The notes below the pieces were generated by a model. That model was not told where the DNA came from and did no database searches. It was given only the letters and a program-made list of their open reading frames with translations. 64,000 bases of DNA from Megalonaias nervosa (Eukaryota; Mollusca; Bivalvia; Unionida; Unionidae), in NCBI GenBank assembly GCA_016617855.1, contig JAECUM010096223.1, positions 186,001 through 250,000 on the forward strand, written 5' to 3'. Numbering within the stretch: the stretch's first letter is position 1; each line of letters starts with the position of its first letter. Positions 61,456 to 64,000 of the stretch are shown one piece after another. The position numbers were made by a program, and so were the translations under genes.

Positions 61456-61560
61456 TATACTATAAGGATTTTTATCTCTAATTGATTTTTCAACTGGCGT
61501 GAGGTGAGTTATCGATCGAACAATTAATTAGAGATATAATATTACACTATATATATAGCA
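61456..61560. promoter_or_regulatory. Divergent region between HNH gene and DNA polymerase
   Basis: 105 bp, A/T-rich near the polymerase end with GAGATATAATATTACACTAT and ATATATAGCA before the ATG. The start CTAATTGATTT and TTAATTAGAGATATAAT form a loose inverted repeat (AATTGATTT... and AATTAATTAG). No experimentally known site can be named. Confidence 0.4.
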
Positions 61561-64000
61561 ATGCTAAAATTACGTCATATAGCCAAGAAGAGCCTTATGG
61601 GAGAACCTGAAAAAATAGCGACTGCCTTTACAGGATTTGACAACAGTTATCGGTTCGATAAACAAATCGTACTGGTAAATTTCACTGCAACAAATCTCTA
61701 TCATTTGCTAGAGCCAACTGTAAAACGTGAACTTGAAAAACATAAGGGTCTAAGAATATTAGTGCAATATCACGTTATATTTTCAAAGCTACTTGTGACG
61801 GAAGAATCGACTGACAAGGAAATTGCAGATCCTTACATTAATGCAAAATCAAGGCGTGTTCTGCTTGGGACTGATCTTTTGTCACTAGCTGATGAAATAC
61901 ACCAGGAAATTTGGAAAAAGATAGAAGAATTTACTGAATCGGGTTCGGGTTGGAAGTTTGAAATTATAACAGAAATTTTATTTCACACAATAAAATATAA
62001 CGTATTACGCGGTAGTTCGTATACTGACCTGCCACAAAAAATAAAAAATAAAAAATATTGTATAAACGTCAAAAACGCTGATAACAGATGTTTTCATTGG
62101 GCTATTCTTTCTGCGCTATTTCCAGTAGAAAAACACGCTGATCGCGTTGACAAGCATTTTAGTCACGTATCAAAATTAAATTTTAATGGCATCGAATTTC
62201 CAGTTGCAGAAAATCAAATACCAAAGTTTGAAAAGCAAAATAATGTTTCAATAAATATTTTCGGACTAGATGAAAAAGAAAACGTCTATTCGAGATATAT
62301 TTCAGAAAAAGCTTTACAATCGACAATAAACTTGCTGTTTTATAAGAATCATTACGTTTGGATTAAAAACTTTAGTGGACTAGTTGGCAGACAGTATAAT
62401 AAACGAAATAATAAAACGTTCTTCTGTTATCGCTGCTTGCACGGTTGTACAGACAATGAAACATTACAAAAGCATTTGCAGTACTGTAGTGACGTACAAC
62501 GAATAACGATGCCATCCAAAGAAAATAGTTTATTGCAGTTTGTCAATCACAATCACAAAACAAAAATTCCTTTCGTTATATACGCTGATTTCGAATGCTT
62601 ACCTCAACCTGTACTTGGCGTAGAAAATAATCCTGACCAATCGAGTACAAGAAAAACTCAAAACCATGTTCCATGTGGAGTAGCGTATAAGATAGTTTGT
62701 TGTACTGATTCGAGATTATCTAAACCAATCAAATTATATCGTGGTAAAAATCCAGCTGTTTGGCTTCTCAAGCAGTTAATTAGCGAAGTTGATAATAAAT
62801 TTAATCGTTTAAAAAGAATAACTCCAATGATAAAACTAACATCTCAGCAAGAATCTGATCACGAGCAAGCGGAATTTTGTTATATTTGTGAAAAAACTTT
62901 TGACGTTTCTGATAATAAAAAAGTACGTGACCATTGTCATTTGACCGGGCAATATCGTGGAGCGGCTCATGATAAGTGTAATTTAAAATTTCACGCTCCA
63001 AATTTTATTCCGGTTTTTTCTTCACAACTTCCGAGGATATGATAGCCATATTATCGTAGAAGCTTTTGGTGATCCTGACATAATATCTCGTTTAAAACTT
63101 GATAACGTAATCAAATGCATTCCAAATAATTTTGAAAAGTATATGTCAGTTACTTTAGGTAAGTTGCGTTTTATTGACAGCCTACAGTTTATGGCAGCAT
63201 CATTGGCTGAGCTAGTGAAAGGTTGTAGCGAGTTTGATAACCTACGAGACTGTTTTGGAGATAAATTTAATCTACTGACTAAAAAAGGAGTATTTCCGTA
63301 CGAGTATCTCGACGATTGGAGCAAATTTAATGAAACGTCTTTACCTGAAAAGGATAAATTTTATTCACAACTCAAAAATGAAAATATTATAGATGACGAG
63401 TACAAATATGCACAAGATATTTGAAATAAATTTAACTGCAGAACATTTGGTGATTATCATGATTTATATTTGAAAACAGATGTATTACTACTAGCAGATG
63501 TTTTTGAAAGTTTTCGTCGAGTAAGCTACAGCAATTATGGACTAGATCCTTGTTGGTATTATTCTGCTCCCGGGCTGTCATGGGACGCTCTGTTAAAGTT
63601 TAGTAAAGTAAGGTTAGAATTACTGACTGACGTTGATATGTTTAATTTTATCGAAAAAGGTAACCGAGGCGGTATTAGCGTTATAACAAAGAAATATTCT
63701 GAAGCAAACAACAAATACCTAAAAGAGTACAATCCTAAACTTCCTTCGAAGTATATAATTTATCTAACTGTAATAATTTATATGGTTATTCTATGGCCGA
63801 ACTAATGCCCTTTGGTGGATTTCGTTGGATTACATCTGAACAATTTTTATCGGAGATAGAAAAAAAAAGATACCCGACGATGTTTCGTATTTCGTCGAAG
63901 TTGATCTTGATTATCCTATTTCGCTACACAATTTACACAACGATTATCCTTTCTGTGCGGAATCGATGATAATTAATTATAGTATGTTATCTCAAGAACA
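61561..64000 (+). pseudogene. Protein-primed family B DNA polymerase (pPolB), broken and cut by the window end
   Basis: It replicates the element from its ends with a terminal protein as primer. The first 494-codon frame has a long N-terminal region with the Polinton phrase NADNRCFHWAILSAL, the ExoI motif YADFE at 62581-62595 and a zinc/endonuclease VII-like knot (CYICEKTF ... VRDHCHLTGQYRGAAHDKC). The frame then changes near 63,020. Later parts show EYKYAQDI followed by in-frame TGA at 63422-63424, then LKTDVLLLADVFESF and PGLSWDALLKF. Another change near 63,765 falls just before NNLYGYSMAEL, the polymerase motif A region, and a further one in the A-run near 63,860. Motifs B and C are beyond the window. 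Clearly non-functional. Confidence 0.92.

Larger units (their letters stand above)
48228..64000. mobile_element. Polinton/Maverick (adintovirus-type) element, left about 15.8 kb
   Basis: It is identified by the full set of hallmark genes: A32-like packaging ATPase, major and minor capsid-type proteins, adenain-like protease, chromodomain integrase and protein-primed DNA polymerase B, with accessory genes. The left end begins AGTAGTAAGGGAAAATGTTG, in line with the AG-starting termini of Polintons, and abuts a broken host repeat. The right end is outside the window (pPolB is still open at 64,000), so the terminal repeat and 6-bp target duplication cannot be checked. At least ten genes carry in-frame stops or frame changes and one carries a SINE, so this copy is an old, probably immobile insertion. 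Confidence 0.92.

Noticed and set aside
48228..64000. CRISPR array or bacterial operon explanation for the packed phage-like genes
   Set aside because: No direct-repeat/spacer array exists. The gene set (pPolB, chromodomain integrase, adenain-like protease, capsid genes) is that of an animal Polinton, and it is embedded in host repeats with SINEs.

Overview
The window looks like nuclear DNA of a lophotrochozoan animal, most likely a bivalve mollusc. It is AT-rich, has one host gene with long introns, and is crowded with minisatellites, short inverted-repeat elements and tRNA-derived SINEs. The species call is an inference; the sequence itself shows only an animal gene and an animal-type giant DNA transposon.

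Region 1 (1-37,272, + strand) holds the 3' part of a RECK orthologue (reversion-inducing cysteine-rich protein with Kazal motifs). I place 15 exons between 1,996 and 37,272. They add up to 2,022 nt (673 codons plus TGA), and every splice phase closes. They cover the end of the N-terminal cysteine-knot repeats, the frizzled-like CRD, the EGF-like segment, three Kazal modules, a C-terminal conserved domain and a hydrophobic GPI-type tail. The first exons lie before the window. Two pairs of conserved cysteines are missing. The introns carry two large tandem-repeat families, about eight copies of a 200-bp inverted-repeat element, SINEs, a hAT-like transposase relic, a 5'-truncated LINE and many minisatellites.

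Region 2 (37,273-about 48,215) is the RECK 3' UTR plus intergenic DNA. I see no further convincing gene, only repeats, one SINE with 13-bp target duplications and a pogo-like inverted-repeat element.

Region 3 (about 48,228-64,000, running off the end) is a Polinton/Maverick (adintovirus-type) element inserted in a copy of a host tandem repeat. From the left end it carries: an inverted-repeat terminal block; a heat-shock-type promoter (two perfect four-unit HSEs, TATA box, start region, short exon with splice donor); minus-strand genes (a small broken ORF, a 50-aa ORF, a 299-aa ORF, a 98-aa ORF and a tail-fibre-like gene); then mainly plus-strand genes: packaging ATPase, a 390-aa helical protein, a minor-capsid-like protein split by a SINE, a hydrophobic minor protein, the double-jelly-roll major capsid protein, a 133-aa capsid-associated-type protein, a basic pX-like protein, an adenain-like protease, a zinc ribbon, a phospholipase A2-type protein and a chromodomain integrase. 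After these come a 174-aa ORF (-), a 98-aa ORF (+), an HNH endonuclease (-) and the protein-primed DNA polymerase B (+, cut by the window end). Together they form the virion-assembly, maturation, entry, integration and replication modules usual for this group.

The copy is decayed. In-frame stops and frame changes affect at least ten genes, but the integrase, HNH gene and several unnamed ORFs are open. The most unusual feature is the heat-shock-type promoter inside the element's left end.
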